A stretch of DNA of 64,000 nucleotides, from assembly GCF_030341905.1 (NCBI RefSeq), contig NZ_JATAAF010000015.1:1-64000 (forward strand), in the 5' to 3' direction. Position 1 is the first letter of the stretch; the number at the start of each line of letters is the position of its first letter. The notes under the pieces were generated by a model that had not been told where the DNA came from, did not search any database, and saw only the letters and a list, made by a program, of their open reading frames with translations. Position numbers and translations under genes: made by a program. Origin of the DNA: Porticoccus sp. W117 (GTDB lineage Bacteria > Pseudomonadota > Gammaproteobacteria > Pseudomonadales > Porticoccaceae). This document shows positions 53,890 through 61,607 of this stretch, in pieces.

Positions 53890-54113
53890 TGTGCTGTAAC
53901 AGAGTATTCTTGTGAAAAATTATTTTACACGTAAAGCAAAATAACTGCCATCCGCAGAGATGGGAGCGACACAAGGACGTGTCGCCGCTGGCGATACGCC
54001 AGCGCGAGCCCATAAAAATCAAGAGGTTCCGCGCAACATCGCCAGATTTTTATGGGCGACTATCAAATCAGTCAGGAAGACTGATTTGATTGCCAGGTAA
54101 ATAGGAGGCAAAC
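53890..54113 (+). promoter_or_regulatory. structured leader with four successive hairpins
   Basis: Upstream of the CoA-ligase gene are four perfect hairpins in 125 bases: 53966-53985 (GCGACAC stem), 53986-54004 (CGCTGGCG stem), 54008-54057 (GCCCATAAAAATC stem) and 54062-54090 (ATCAAATCAGTC stem). The last ends 24 bases before the ATG, with the ribosome-binding site AGGAGG in between. It could be a structured 5' untranslated region, an operator series or an unrelated repeat cluster. Confidence 0.6.
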
Positions 54114-55739
54114 ATGGGTACCCGGTTCCCCGACCAGTTCAGTCTGGCGGATTACTTTCTTTATGACCGCCTGAACGAAGGCCTGGGCGACAAGCCCGCC
54201 ATGCTGTTCGGCGAGCGCCGTTACAGCTACCAGCAAATCACAGACAAATCCCGCGCTCTGGGGCGCTACCTGCAAAGTATTGGCGTGCGCCAGGAAGAGC
54301 GGGTGTATATCGTACTGCCGGACATGCCGCCCTTTGTGTGGTCAATTTTTGGCACCTGGAGTGCCGGTGCGGTGCTGGCGATGGGTAACCCCTCATCGCC
54401 ACTGGATGATCTCGACTATGTGATCAATTACACCGGTGCCAGCATACTGATTACCCTGCCCGCAGTGGCAGAGGCACTGGCGCCGCAGCTGCTGGCCAAT
54501 TCACGGCTACGCGCGGTTCTGCTGGCCCCGGATGTGGCCACCGGGGATGATCCGGAACAAGCCACTTCCATTCCTGCCTCGCTGCAAGGGGCAACCTTTG
54601 ATGTATTGTCGCTGAGCGATGCCATTACCCACGGCTCACAACTCGACTTACCAGCGCCACAACTGCACCGGGACGATATGGCCTGCTGGCTGTTCACCTC
54701 CGGTTCCACCGGCCGCCCCAAAGCCGCCATGCACACCCAACGCGACTTCGCCTTTAATACTGAAGTGTACGCCAAAGGCACCGTGGGTTATCAGCGGGAC
54801 GACATTACCGTCAGTGTGCCGCGGCTGTTTTTCGGTTATGCCACCGGCACCAACCTGTTGTTTCCGTTTTCCGTGGGTGCTACTACCGCGTTGTTCTCCG
54901 AAGCCCCCAGGCCAGATTCACTGGCCAGTGCTATTGAGATGTATCGCCCCACCATTATCACCAACGTACCCACCATGCTGGGCAAACTGTTGGTGGAGAA
55001 ACCCGACCTGAATCTGTCCAGTGTACGCTTTCAGCTGTCTGCCGGTGAAGCCCTGCCGCCCACGTTGCTGGAAAAATTCAATGAACACTTTGGCTGCGAC
55101 AATATCTACGACGGCATCGGCTCGGCGGAGATGTTCCATATTTACTGCAGCAACCGCCCCGGTGATATCAAACCGGGTTCTCTGGGTCGCTCTGTAGAAG
55201 GCTACCAATTGAAAATTCTCCCCAGCGACGCCAGCGGCCCCGGCGCTGAAGAACTGCCCCCCGGTGAAACCGGCGTGCTCTGGGTAAAAGGCGACAGCGT
55301 CGCCCTGGGCTATCACAAAGACCGGGACAAAAGCTGGCGCACCTTCCATGGCCACTGGTGCTGCACCGGCGACCTGTTCAGCAAAGATAAAGACGGCTAC
55401 CTGTGGTTCAGCGGCCGCGCCGATGATTTAATGAAAGTGAATGGCCGCTGGATGGCCCCCCAGGAAGTGGAAGATTGCCTGTTGCAACACGCCGCCGTGG
55501 CCGCCTGCGCGGTAATCCCCAAAGATGTGGACGGGCTGACCAAACCCAAAGCCCTGGTGGTGCTGATGGATGCCCACAAAGGGCGAGAAGGTGATGAGCT
55601 GATCGAAGAACTGCAGCAACATGTGTTGAACAGCATCGCCAAACACAAGTACCCGCGCCTGATCGAATTTGTCGCCGACCTGCCGAAAAATGATCGTGGC
55701 AAGGTGGATCGTAAGGCGTTGATGGAGCGGGAAAGCTGA
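54114..55739 (+). CDS. benzoate-CoA-ligase-family acyl-CoA synthetase
   Basis: The 541-residue adenylate-forming enzyme has the AMP-binding core LFTSGSTGRPKAAMHTQRD, the YDGIGSAEMFHIY motif, GDLFSKDKDGYLWFSGRADD and the catalytic lysine in DRGKVDRKAL. The family (benzoate, aminobenzoate and related carboxylates) converts an aromatic or short carboxylic acid to its CoA thioester. No benzoyl-CoA reductase or epoxidase genes lie near, so the substrate is open. AGGAGG precedes the ATG. The creatininase-family gene follows. Confidence 0.88.
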   Translation: MGTRFPDQFSLADYFLYDRLNEGLGDKPAMLFGERRYSYQQITDKSRALGRYLQSIGVRQEERVYIVLPDMPPFVWSIFGTWSAGAVLAMGNPSSPLDDLDYVINYTGASILITLPAVAEALAPQLLANSRLRAVLLAPDVATGDDPEQATSIPASLQGATFDVLSLSDAITHGSQLDLPAPQLHRDDMACWLFTSGSTGRPKAAMHTQRDFAFNTEVYAKGTVGYQRDDITVSVPRLFFGYATGTNLLFPFSVGATTALFSEAPRPDSLASAIEMYRPTIITNVPTMLGKLLVEKPDLNLSSVRFQLSAGEALPPTLLEKFNEHFGCDNIYDGIGSAEMFHIYCSNRPGDIKPGSLGRSVEGYQLKILPSDASGPGAEELPPGETGVLWVKGDSVALGYHKDRDKSWRTFHGHWCCTGDLFSKDKDGYLWFSGRADDLMKVNGRWMAPQEVEDCLLQHAAVAACAVIPKDVDGLTKPKALVVLMDAHKGREGDELIEELQQHVLNSIAKHKYPRLIEFVADLPKNDRGKVDRKALMERES

Positions 55740-55747
55740 CTGTTTTT

Positions 55748-55831
55748 CGTCATTGCGAGGAGCGCAGCGACGCGGCAATCCAGTGACTTATCGACAAAGA
55801 CTCTGGATCGCCGCGCTTCGCTCGCGATGAC
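55748..55831. repeat. type-A palindromic repeat downstream of the CoA ligase
   Basis: Arms CGTCATTGCGAGGAGCGCAG and CGCTTCGCTCGCGATGAC enclose ATCCAGTG...CTCTGGAT. Same family as 8326-8420 and 23646-23733. It fills the gap to the next gene on the same strand. Confidence 0.85.
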
Positions 55832-55864
55832 AATTTGCACCCAAATATGACCTGAGCAAGCCCC

Positions 55865-56614
55865 ATGAAAGACTACAGCCTCGACCGAATCACCACCGAA
55901 GACTTTGGCGCCGCCATCGACAGTGATCGCCCTGTCATCATACTGCTGCCCGTTGGCTCAGTGGAGCCCCACGGCCCTCACCTGACGCTACTCACCGACA
56001 CCGTTATATCCCAAGGCTGCGCCGAACTGGCCGCACAACGCCTGGAAAAAAATGGCATGACCGTGTTTATCGCCCCCGCCGTCCCCTACGGCGTTACCGA
56101 CTGCGCGGCAGCATTCAAAGGCGCGGTAAGCATTCCTGAACCAGTGCTCACAGACTATCTGGCAGCGGTGGTGCAAGGCTTTCTGGACAACGGCGTCGAT
56201 CACGTCTGCCTGATCAACAACCACCTGGAACCAGAACACTACAGCGCCGTGCGCCAGGTACCGAAACGGTTTGACGACGGCAAAGCCTCCCTCGCCTGCC
56301 CACTGTCACGGCGCTGGGCGCGCACCCTGTCCGACGAATTCAAGCGCGGCGAATGCCACGCCGGCCGCTACGAAACCGCCATTGTCTTGGCCACTGACGC
56401 CAATGGCGTCAAACAAGACGTGCAGAAAACACTGCCGGAAGTACCAGTGAGCCTGTCCGACAACATCCTCGCCGGCGTCAACACCTTCGACGCCATGGGC
56501 ATGGAAAACGCCTACGCCGGCGCGCCCGCGTTGGCCACCAAAGAGGAAGGGGATGACATGCTGGATCGGTTGGCGACTATGGTGGTTACCGAAGTACTAG
56601 AAAATTTGGGGTAA
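55865..56614 (+). CDS. creatininase-family protein
   Basis: A 249-residue protein with the family pattern LLPVGSVEPHGPHLTLLTDT, where Glu, His and Asp ligate metals, and the later INNHLEPEH and AGRYETAIVLA segments that replace the usual NGHGGN and HAGExETS. Members include creatinine amidohydrolases and enzymes acting on diverse cyclic amides or modified peptides. The changed NNHLEPEH loop suggests a different substrate. It is on the same strand as the CoA ligase, separated by a repeat. Confidence 0.85.
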   Translation: MKDYSLDRITTEDFGAAIDSDRPVIILLPVGSVEPHGPHLTLLTDTVISQGCAELAAQRLEKNGMTVFIAPAVPYGVTDCAAAFKGAVSIPEPVLTDYLAAVVQGFLDNGVDHVCLINNHLEPEHYSAVRQVPKRFDDGKASLACPLSRRWARTLSDEFKRGECHAGRYETAIVLATDANGVKQDVQKTLPEVPVSLSDNILAGVNTFDAMGMENAYAGAPALATKEEGDDMLDRLATMVVTEVLENLG

Positions 56615-56639
56615 CGACGGTTCGATTCACAACGTTTCG

Positions 56640-57361
56640 TTAGAGCTTTTGTTGAACATCTGCGAACCAACCAGGCGTTGTGGCATTTTCGTAAAACAAA
56701 CCCAAAAGGTTTATGACAACTAAAGGAGGATTAATCACTTGTTCTTTGGCCACAAACGTCCATACAGATTCGTCACCTAAAGATACACTGGTACGATCTT
56801 TGTTCTTTAGATGAACAAGCCTGTCTCTTATAGCAATGAGTTTTTATAGTCACTCCAAATTTCTGTGGATTTATCTAGGTTGGCATTCAATTTCGGTGCA
56901 ACAATTTCACTTAATTTATCATCAAGCGATATCCATCGTTCAATTTGATCACCAATGTAGATTTCTGAGCACCTATTTTTCTTAAGTTCAAAAACCTGAT
57001 CATCGTTTATGTGAACATTACAGAATGCTTCGATACTGGTTGCACTAAATATAACCGACTCAAATAGAGCTTCGATGTAATCAAAAAACTCAGTAGAGAA
57101 ACTTGTGAAACTTACCTCATTTCCTTCAATCTGAAATGAATTTCTAAGCTGGATGGCAGTCTGGTAGCTTCTTATCGCACTATTGAGGAAAAGAGCAACT
57201 GGCGATGGCATAGGCCCATATAAGCGCGTACTCGAATTCCATTGCGTTTCAATTGAAACAAATACTTGACTGCCATCTGAAGCCTCTTCTCCATCGGGGA
57301 ATACATGATCACCTTTTAGAAAGCCTACAAATTGAGCTCGGCAGTCAATCTCGTCAGCCAT
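56640..57361 (-). pseudogene. unknown gene split by a frameshift in an A-run
   Basis: The 5' part (57361 to 56828) encodes MADEIDCRAQFVGFLKGD... and ends DYKNSLL-stop. In the next frame the reading continues without a stop as KLIAIRDRLVHLKNKDRTSV...PGWFADVQQKL to a stop at 56640-56642. A single extra A in the run of five (56840-56844) would give DYKKLIAIRDRLVHLK, a natural helical continuation. The AT-rich base use is unlike that of its neighbours, suggesting transfer. No family is recognised. It could be a sequencing error, a decayed gene or a programmed slip. Confidence 0.75.
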
Positions 57362-57394
57362 GTAAATCTCCAATGTCACAAATACTGCGAAGTT

Positions 57395-57664
57395 CTAAAT
57401 CCCCAACTTCGCCAACTGATCCATCAATTGCCTCAACAAGCCAGCTATTTTCGGATGCCGGCTTTCAAAATCCGCTGCCTGTTGATCCAGTTGCGATCGC
57501 ACTGCCTGACTATCCACTTCACCTTCGTCATTTTCGCTGACCAGCACCACAATATCTTCCATCAGCGAGCCCAGCATATCTCTTACATGCACGTCCGTTT
57601 CACTGGCCTGTTCCAGGCTGTGGCGCAATTCGGCGATCTGTTGTTTCAGTTCATAGTTGGTCAT
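57395..57664 (-). CDS. DUF4404-like small protein
   Basis: This 89-residue acidic, helical protein (MTNYELKQQIAELRHSLEQ..., ending RQLMDQLAKLGI) matches the pattern I recall for DUF4404. It is cytoplasmic with no signal. The start at 57664 has GGGGG just upstream; the longer frame to 57694 overlaps the next gene. Function unknown. Confidence 0.7.
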   Translation of the reverse strand: MTNYELKQQIAELRHSLEQASETDVHVRDMLGSLMEDIVVLVSENDEGEVDSQAVRSQLDQQAADFESRHPKIAGLLRQLMDQLAKLGI

Positions 57665-57677
57665 AAGGCCCCCTTTA

Positions 57678-57959
57678 TTAAGAGTATAGGCCACGAATCA
57701 GGGTCAGCACGCCAATCACGATAAAGCCCGAACCGGCGACTATTCCCAGCAGCTTGGGGTTGAACCAGTGAGACAGTGCACTACCGGCCAATACACCAAT
57801 ACCAGTAGCCGCCACCAACGCCAGCGAAGCGACAACAAACACCAGCCAGCGATTGACTTCTTTGTCCGCCGCAAACAACAGGGTTGCCACCTGGGATTTA
57901 TCCCCCAGTTCGGCGACAAACATCAAACCAAAAATGGTGAGCAATACCTTCCAGTCCAC
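57678..57959 (-). CDS. UPF0016/GDT1-family membrane protein
   Basis: A 93-residue protein with three membrane segments and the family motif ELGDKSQ (17-23). Relatives (TMEM165, Gdt1, MneA) are cation transporters for Mn or Ca. Bacterial members are often single-repeat proteins that act as pairs; here only one repeat is visible, with no second copy next to it, so a homodimer is likely. It lies 10 bases downstream of the SPOR gene. Confidence 0.88.
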   Translation of the reverse strand: MDWKVLLTIFGLMFVAELGDKSQVATLLFAADKEVNRWLVFVVASLALVAATGIGVLAGSALSHWFNPKLLGIVAGSGFIVIGVLTLIRGLYS

Positions 57960-57968
57960 AATAACCTC

Positions 57969-58592
57969 CTATGGAGTATCTTCTATGGCCTGTCGCAGTG
58001 AATCCAGAGAGCGAACCCAGGTGGCAAGCCCTGAGTCAGCACCTTCCAAGCGCCCCGCTGCCGCCAAGGCCTCCACGTGTGTGCTGATGGGGTTGGTGGT
58101 AACCACATACCAATGACGCCCCTTGCTGTAGGTGCGATGCCAGGTAAGTGACTCAGGCAACTGATGTTGTTGGTCAATATAGCGGCTAGCTGCCGCTTCA
58201 CTGCTGAGTGCTGCCAATTGCACCACATAGCCTTTATCGGGAACAGGCGCGGGCGCTGCAGGCACATTGGGTGGCGCCACAGTATCGGGAACAATGTTTT
58301 TCACGATTTGTTGAGGTGTTTGCAGCGCCTCGGGAGCCGGCGTCGACAAAGGTTCTGCAGGTATGATCAGCGCCGGTTGAGGCTGTGATGTCACGGCTTC
58401 TTGCAGTGCAGCAGCGGCGGGCAACGGCAGCACTGCACCACGAGCCAACTGGCGACAATCCCACTCGCCAGTGGTTGGGTTAGCATCGCAGACCCACTGG
58501 TTATCAGAACGTTGCTGCGCCGTTTGTTCAACGGTTGTGCTACAAGCACAGAGCACCAGGCAAAATAACCCGGCACCGTAAAAAGGCCGCAT
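57969..58592 (-). CDS. SPOR-domain lipoprotein
   Basis: A 207-residue lipoprotein with lipobox LCAC, a proline/alanine-rich middle (about 70-115) and a C-terminal SPOR domain (KGYVVQLAALSSEAAASRYI...WYVVTTNPISTHVEALAAAGRL), which binds denuded peptidoglycan at the division site. The ATG at 58592 puts the lipoprotein signal at the N-terminus. Role in cell division or wall remodelling by family. Confidence 0.88.
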   Translation of the reverse strand: MRPFYGAGLFCLVLCACSTTVEQTAQQRSDNQWVCDANPTTGEWDCRQLARGAVLPLPAAAALQEAVTSQPQPALIIPAEPLSTPAPEALQTPQQIVKNIVPDTVAPPNVPAAPAPVPDKGYVVQLAALSSEAAASRYIDQQHQLPESLTWHRTYSKGRHWYVVTTNPISTHVEALAAAGRLEGADSGLATWVRSLDSLRQAIEDTP

Positions 58593-58651
58593 GAAAAATC
58601 CCCCTCTCGACCCCAAGCGGTCACTTATTAAAACGTTTTTTGCACACTGGT

Positions 58652-59059
58652 TTATAACACCAGCTTGGCGCCCTCTATGGCAAATTGGGCTGCATCACCT
58701 TCTATTGTGTAGTAATCGCCTTTTTCTTGCGAGTAGATGTGAGACGTCATTTGCAGCCCTGTTTGTCCATCAAGACTACCGGCAAAAATACTGATGCGGT
58801 CGCCGCTATCGGGTTTCCAGAACAGGGTACTTCCGCAGTTCTGACAAAAGCCTCTTTGTGCCTTTGGTGAAGACCGATACCACTTGAGCCCGTCATCACC
58901 CAACAGCTTTAAGTTTTCCGGCCGTGTTGCCGTCGCCGCAGTATAGTGCCCACTGGATTTCCGGCACTCCACACAGTGACAGGCGACAACTTCCCGGCAT
59001 TCACCGGTCACTTCATAGCGAACATCTCCACACATACAACTTCCAGTAAGTGTTTTCAT
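58652..59059 (-). CDS. GFA-family (Mss4-like fold) zinc protein
   Basis: A 135-residue protein with paired cysteine motifs GSCMCGDVRYEV, ACHCVECRK and FCQNCGSTLFWK that bind zinc. The family is named after glutathione-dependent formaldehyde activation, but that activity is disputed and most members are of unknown function. It is far from the formaldehyde genes at 27-30 kb, so no link is claimed. Confidence 0.88.
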   Translation of the reverse strand: MKTLTGSCMCGDVRYEVTGECREVVACHCVECRKSSGHYTAATATRPENLKLLGDDGLKWYRSSPKAQRGFCQNCGSTLFWKPDSGDRISIFAGSLDGQTGLQMTSHIYSQEKGDYYTIEGDAAQFAIEGAKLVL

Positions 59060-59105
59060 AGCTCTGGCCTCACCTTGACCTTACATTATCAAATGCGCCT
59101 TTAAC

Positions 59106-59837
59106 TTACTGGCGACTTAACTGAATAACGTCCAGCGCATCGGTAAATTCCAGAGTTTCTTGCGGATACAACCCATCCAGCTCTGTAATACCATCTTCAA
59201 TTTCCCAGTCGGAAAATTCGCGAAGAACCGACATAAAACGCTGTTCAAGGAGTCTAAAATAATCCTGTTTTGCCATGCCAACAGAAAAACGACACTCGCT
59301 TACCGCCACTTTCAGCCCTGTACTCTCTGCCATTTGGATAACGCTATTCAGTGGCAGCAACTCCCGGTAAAAAACATCTTTCAACTTAGTAAACATTGGC
59401 ACTTCTGAATGGGCTGGCATTTGCAAAATCAATGCACAACCCTCTTTTTTCAAGCAGCGAAAAATCTGCGCCAATAATTTCTGCCTGTCTTGTTCGGGAA
59501 TCAGGTGGAATACCTGCTTGAGAATGATTCCGTTGTAATAGCAATCCGGCTTGGTTTTTAGATAACCAACCCCGTCACATAAATGAAAGTCCAGCTGATC
59601 ACGTTCGGTTACCTCTCCACCCAGGTCAGTGATATCAACAGCCTCAACAGGCGCATAAAAATTATTAAAGCGGGAAAGGGCGGCCGAGATATTCCCCCGA
59701 CCACAACCAATATCGAGAACCTTGCTAGTGGGCTTTAACTGTAAGCAGGACGTCAAAAACTTAACCGTGCAATCCACATATTCCGGTGAAGATATCCAAC
59801 TGTTTTTATCCCAGTTTGGAGTTGTGATTTTATTCAT
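59106..59837 (-). CDS. class I SAM-dependent methyltransferase
   Basis: The 243-residue product has the SAM motif LDIGCGRGNISAAL (41-54), a later FHLCDGVGYL acidic loop, and the typical fold order. The substrate cannot be inferred. Base composition is lower in GC than that of its neighbours, as for the small gene upstream; both may be transferred together. Confidence 0.8.
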   Translation of the reverse strand: MNKITTPNWDKNSWISSPEYVDCTVKFLTSCLQLKPTSKVLDIGCGRGNISAALSRFNNFYAPVEAVDITDLGGEVTERDQLDFHLCDGVGYLKTKPDCYYNGIILKQVFHLIPEQDRQKLLAQIFRCLKKEGCALILQMPAHSEVPMFTKLKDVFYRELLPLNSVIQMAESTGLKVAVSECRFSVGMAKQDYFRLLEQRFMSVLREFSDWEIEDGITELDGLYPQETLEFTDALDVIQLSRQ

Positions 59838-59854
59838 AAAGCTACAGCTTTAAC

Positions 59855-60154
59855 TTATTTTTCACACAGCAATCTTTTGAATTTGTTGACTTTAAAAAAC
59901 TTGAAGGGCAATGAAAATAAAGACATCACTCCGTAGCATATGACAGATATAAAAATAACCAATACAGCAATCTCAAACGGCCTGAACACCAACCAGCTCA
60001 TTACTGCAATTGCTGAACAAAAAACCAACGCGAAAATATCGTGTTTCAAATCTTTTTTGGATTTTTGAAAGTCCTTTTCCAGCTGCGCTGTATTTTCACC
60101 GATGAGCTCTGACTCTGGAGGCGTGTATGGTGTTTCGCTCACTCTGTACTCCAT
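59855..60154 (-). CDS. small membrane protein of unknown function with PYTPP N-terminus
   Basis: A 99-residue protein with an N-terminal PYTPPESEL segment, a charged helix (30-42) and two membrane segments (44-57, 62-84) ending in a basic tail. AT-rich compared with radA. Function unknown; it lies 17 bases upstream of the methyltransferase gene on the same strand. Confidence 0.6.
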   Translation of the reverse strand: MEYRVSETPYTPPESELIGENTAQLEKDFQKSKKDLKHDIFALVFCSAIAVMSWLVFRPFEIAVLVIFISVICYGVMSLFSLPFKFFKVNKFKRLLCEK

Positions 60155-60189
60155 ATGACTGGTTATTTACTTCACCACAGAAAGTTGTT

Positions 60190-61548
60190 TTACAGGGCTT
60201 CCAGCGCTTCTGCCAGCGTCTTCGCTGCAATCACTTCCATCCCCTGAATGCCTTGCTTGGGCGAATTGGCCACGGGAACAATGGCGCGTTTAAAACCGTG
60301 CTTGGCGGCTTCCCGCAGGCGCTCTACGCCGCTGGGCACTGGCCGCAGCTCACCGGACAAGCCCACTTCGCCAAAGGCGATCAGGTCGCTGGGCAGGGTT
60401 TGGTCGCGGAAGCTGGACACCACCGCCAGCAACAGCGGCAGATCGGCACTGGTTTCCATAACTTTGACACCACCGACGATATTGACGAACACATCCTGAT
60501 CCGCCGCCATAATGCCGCCGTGGCGGTGCAGCACCGCCAGCAGCATGGCGAGGCGATTTTGATCCAGGCCCACCACAACCCGGCGTGGGTTGTTAAACGG
60601 GCTTTCATCCACCAACGCCTGCAGTTCAACCAACAACGGGCGGGTGCCTTCCCACACCACGGTCACCAAGCTGCCGGAGGCAATTTCACCGGCGCGGCTG
60701 AGGAAGATGGCAGAGGGGTTATTGACCTCTTTCAGGCCTGCCTCTGTCATGGCAAACACCCCCAGTTCGTTGACGGCGCCAAAGCGGTTTTTGATGCCTC
60801 GCAAGGTGCGGAAACGGCTGTCGGCAGAACCTTCCAACATCAGTGAACAATCGATCATATGTTCCAGCACTTTGGGGCCAGCCAGCGTGCCGTCTTTGGT
60901 CACATGCCCCACCAGCAACAAAACGGTGCCGGTCTGTTTGGCGTAGCGCACCAAATGAGCGGCGGCTTCGCGCACTTGTGACACGCTGCCAGGCGCAGAG
61001 CTGATGTCCGCCAGGTGAACTACCTGAATGGAGTCCACCACCAGAATTTTCGGTTGGCGTTTTTCGGCGGTGTGGCAAATGGTTTCCACACTGGTTTCCG
61101 CCATGATGTGGAGCTTGTCGCTGGGTAACCCCAGGCGCTGGGCGCGCATTGCCACCTGCTGAGGCGATTCCTCACCGGTGACATACAGGGTTTCCATGGA
61201 TTCCGCCAAATGGCAAAGAGTCTGCAATAACAGGGTACTTTTGCCCGCCCCCGGTTCGCCGCCGATCAACACGCACGACCCCGGCACCAGACCACCACCC
61301 AATACCAGGTCAAACTCGCGACCACCGCTGGGAATGCGCGGCAGTTCCTGCAGGTCAATTTCCGACAGACGTTTGACTTCGCCGTCGGCGGCACCAGCAT
61401 AACCGGCGCTGCCACTGGCGCGAGCCGGCGCCACATTGCGCATTTCACTGAGGGTGTTCCAGGCGCCGCAGTCGCTGCACTGGCCCTGCCACTTGCTGTA
61501 GTCGGAGCCGCAGTCGCTGCACACGTAAACGGTTTTTTTCTTGGCCAA
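60190..61548 (-). CDS. radA: DNA repair protein RadA
   Basis: A RecA-like ATPase of 452 residues that promotes branch migration in recombinational repair. It has an N-terminal zinc finger (CSDCGSDYSKWQGQCSDCG), Walker A GEPGAGKST, the KNRFG motif and a C-terminal Lon-like domain. The TTG at 61548 (LAKKKTVYVC) with AAGGAAG upstream gives the usual length; a longer frame would read through the repeat at 61569-61596. Confidence 0.95.
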   Translation of the reverse strand: MAKKKTVYVCSDCGSDYSKWQGQCSDCGAWNTLSEMRNVAPARASGSAGYAGAADGEVKRLSEIDLQELPRIPSGGREFDLVLGGGLVPGSCVLIGGEPGAGKSTLLLQTLCHLAESMETLYVTGEESPQQVAMRAQRLGLPSDKLHIMAETSVETICHTAEKRQPKILVVDSIQVVHLADISSAPGSVSQVREAAAHLVRYAKQTGTVLLLVGHVTKDGTLAGPKVLEHMIDCSLMLEGSADSRFRTLRGIKNRFGAVNELGVFAMTEAGLKEVNNPSAIFLSRAGEIASGSLVTVVWEGTRPLLVELQALVDESPFNNPRRVVVGLDQNRLAMLLAVLHRHGGIMAADQDVFVNIVGGVKVMETSADLPLLLAVVSSFRDQTLPSDLIAFGEVGLSGELRPVPSGVERLREAAKHGFKRAIVPVANSPKQGIQGMEVIAAKTLAEALEAL

Positions 61549-61568
61549 GGGGGCTTCCTTCGATACAA

Positions 61569-61596
61569 CGTCGTTCCCGCAAAGGCGGGAATGACG
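61569..61596. repeat. short palindrome of the GTCATTCCCGC family
   Basis: GTTCCCGCAAAGGCGGGAATGAC forms a compact hairpin between the TonB-receptor stop and radA. Its arms equal the outer arms of the nested element at 8216-8467. It may attenuate transcription from the receptor gene. Confidence 0.7.
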
Positions 61597-61607
61597 CTCA
61601 GAAACAA

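Noticed and set aside
58652-59059. GFA protein as part of the formaldehyde pathway
   Set aside because: It lies 29 kb from frmA/frmB, and the family's formaldehyde role is doubtful.
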